Shown one piece after another: positions 7,209 to 7,362 of a stretch of 7,362 bases of DNA; the stretch's first letter is position 1; each line of letters begins with the position of its first letter. This stretch comes from Bacteroidota bacterium. GTDB lineage: Bacteria; Bacteroidota; Ignavibacteria; SZUA-365. The stretch is from assembly GCA_018224345.1 (NCBI GenBank), contig JAGTUW010000236.1, forward strand, positions 1 through 7,362. Direction: 5' to 3'. Under the pieces are notes generated by a model. That model was not told where the DNA came from and ran no database searches. It saw only the letters and a list, made by a program, of their open reading frames with translations. Position numbers and translations under genes: made by a program.

Positions 7209-7252
7209 ATGAAGCAGCGGTGCCGGTGGATATGAACTGTTTTGTGTATTGA
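7209..7252 (+). other. Two overlapping mini reading frames just upstream of the thioredoxin-like gene, possible leader peptides
   Basis: GGAG at 7199-7202 lies six bases before an ATG at 7209, which opens an eight-codon frame (MKQRCRWI) ending in TGA at 7233-7235. That stop overlaps, as ATGA, a second ATG at 7232 preceded by GGTGGA; this opens a six-codon frame (MNCFVY) ending in TGA at 7250-7252. One base later comes ATG 7254 of the thioredoxin-like gene. The first mini frame is in the same frame as that gene, separated by its stop. The chain could couple translation through the leader, or be chance. Neither peptide resembles a known attenuator. Confidence 0.2.
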
Positions 7253-7253
7253 T

Positions 7254-7362
7254 ATGTATATTGCGCTCATGAAAGAAGTAACAGGCGACGTGATACTGGA
7301 ACGTATGCGTAATGCACGGGCGCTGCTCGTGTATTATTCCACGCCCGATTGTTCGGTCTGCA
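7254..7362 (+). CDS. Thioredoxin-fold family protein, N-terminal part, 3' end outside window
   Basis: The frame opened by ATG 7254 stays open to the window edge. It reads MYIALMKEVTGDVILERM and continues into ALLVYYSTPDCSVC. A hydrophobic beta strand followed by a Cys-x-x-Cys pair at the N-terminus of a helix is the thioredoxin active-site pattern, with Cys33 and Cys36 counted from this start. The middle residues are Ser-Val rather than the Gly-Pro of classical thioredoxin, a variant common in small thioredoxin-family proteins, so the redox partner and potential cannot be inferred. There is no signal peptide, so a cytoplasmic thiol-disulfide role is likely. ATG 7269 (MKEVTG...) is an equally plausible start; ATG 7254 is listed because it directly follows the stop of a mini reading frame. 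Neither ATG has a ribosome-binding site at normal spacing. Only about 36 residues are visible, so the exact subfamily is open. Confidence 0.75.
   Translation, partial: MYIALMKEVTGDVILERMRNARALLVYYSTPDCSVC

Noticed and set aside
1..7362. CRISPR arrays, tRNA or rRNA genes, insertion sequences, attachment sites
   Set aside because: No regularly spaced repeats, no tRNA-like cloverleaf, no transposase motif and no flanking direct repeats were seen on either strand.

Overview
The window comes from a moderately GC-rich bacterium, most likely of the Bacteroidota/Chlorobi/Ignavibacteria (FCB) assemblage. The main evidence is the C-terminus of the subtilisin-like protease (nt 1854-3875). It carries a typical type IX secretion (T9SS, Por) type A sorting domain, with the hallmark FALEQNYPNPF opening and a GVYIYRL...MIIMK ending. 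Most genes also lack strong Shine-Dalgarno sequences, which fits that group. A species or genus cannot be assigned from the sequence alone.

Layout. (1) nt 1-6061 hold four tightly packed genes on the + strand that look like one operon. They are the 3' part of an M16B zinc-protease family gene, a MoxR-type AAA+ ATPase joined to it by an ATGA stop/start overlap, a secreted S8 (subtilase) protease with a T9SS sorting domain, and a large membrane-anchored protein with a von Willebrand A (MIDAS) domain and a glutamine-amidotransferase-like domain. The gaps are -4, 12 and 11 bp. (2) nt 6062-6193 form a short convergent spacer with one imperfect hairpin and no U-tract. (3) nt 6194-6970 on the - strand encode a complete crotonase-fold enoyl-CoA hydratase, closest by motif to the 3-methylglutaconyl-CoA hydratase type, with a perfect AGGAGG ribosome-binding site. 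(4) nt 6971-7253 form a divergent intergenic region with an imperfect inverted repeat and, close to the last gene, two tiny reading frames in stop/start contact. (5) nt 7254-7362 are the 5' end of a thioredoxin-fold protein with a CSVC active-site motif, cut by the window edge.

How the genes may work together. MoxR ATPases usually pair with VWA-domain proteins as cofactor-insertion or assembly machines, and a DUF58 gene commonly sits between them. Here the MoxR and VWA genes are present but DUF58 is not; a T9SS-exported protease occupies that place, and an M16 peptidase lies directly upstream. The predicted topology puts the VWA, Ig-like and amidotransferase-like domains in the periplasm and MoxR in the cytoplasm. 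A MoxR/VWA machine linked to envelope proteolysis is the most interesting hypothesis from this window, but it rests on gene order only. The hydratase and thioredoxin genes look unrelated to this cluster.
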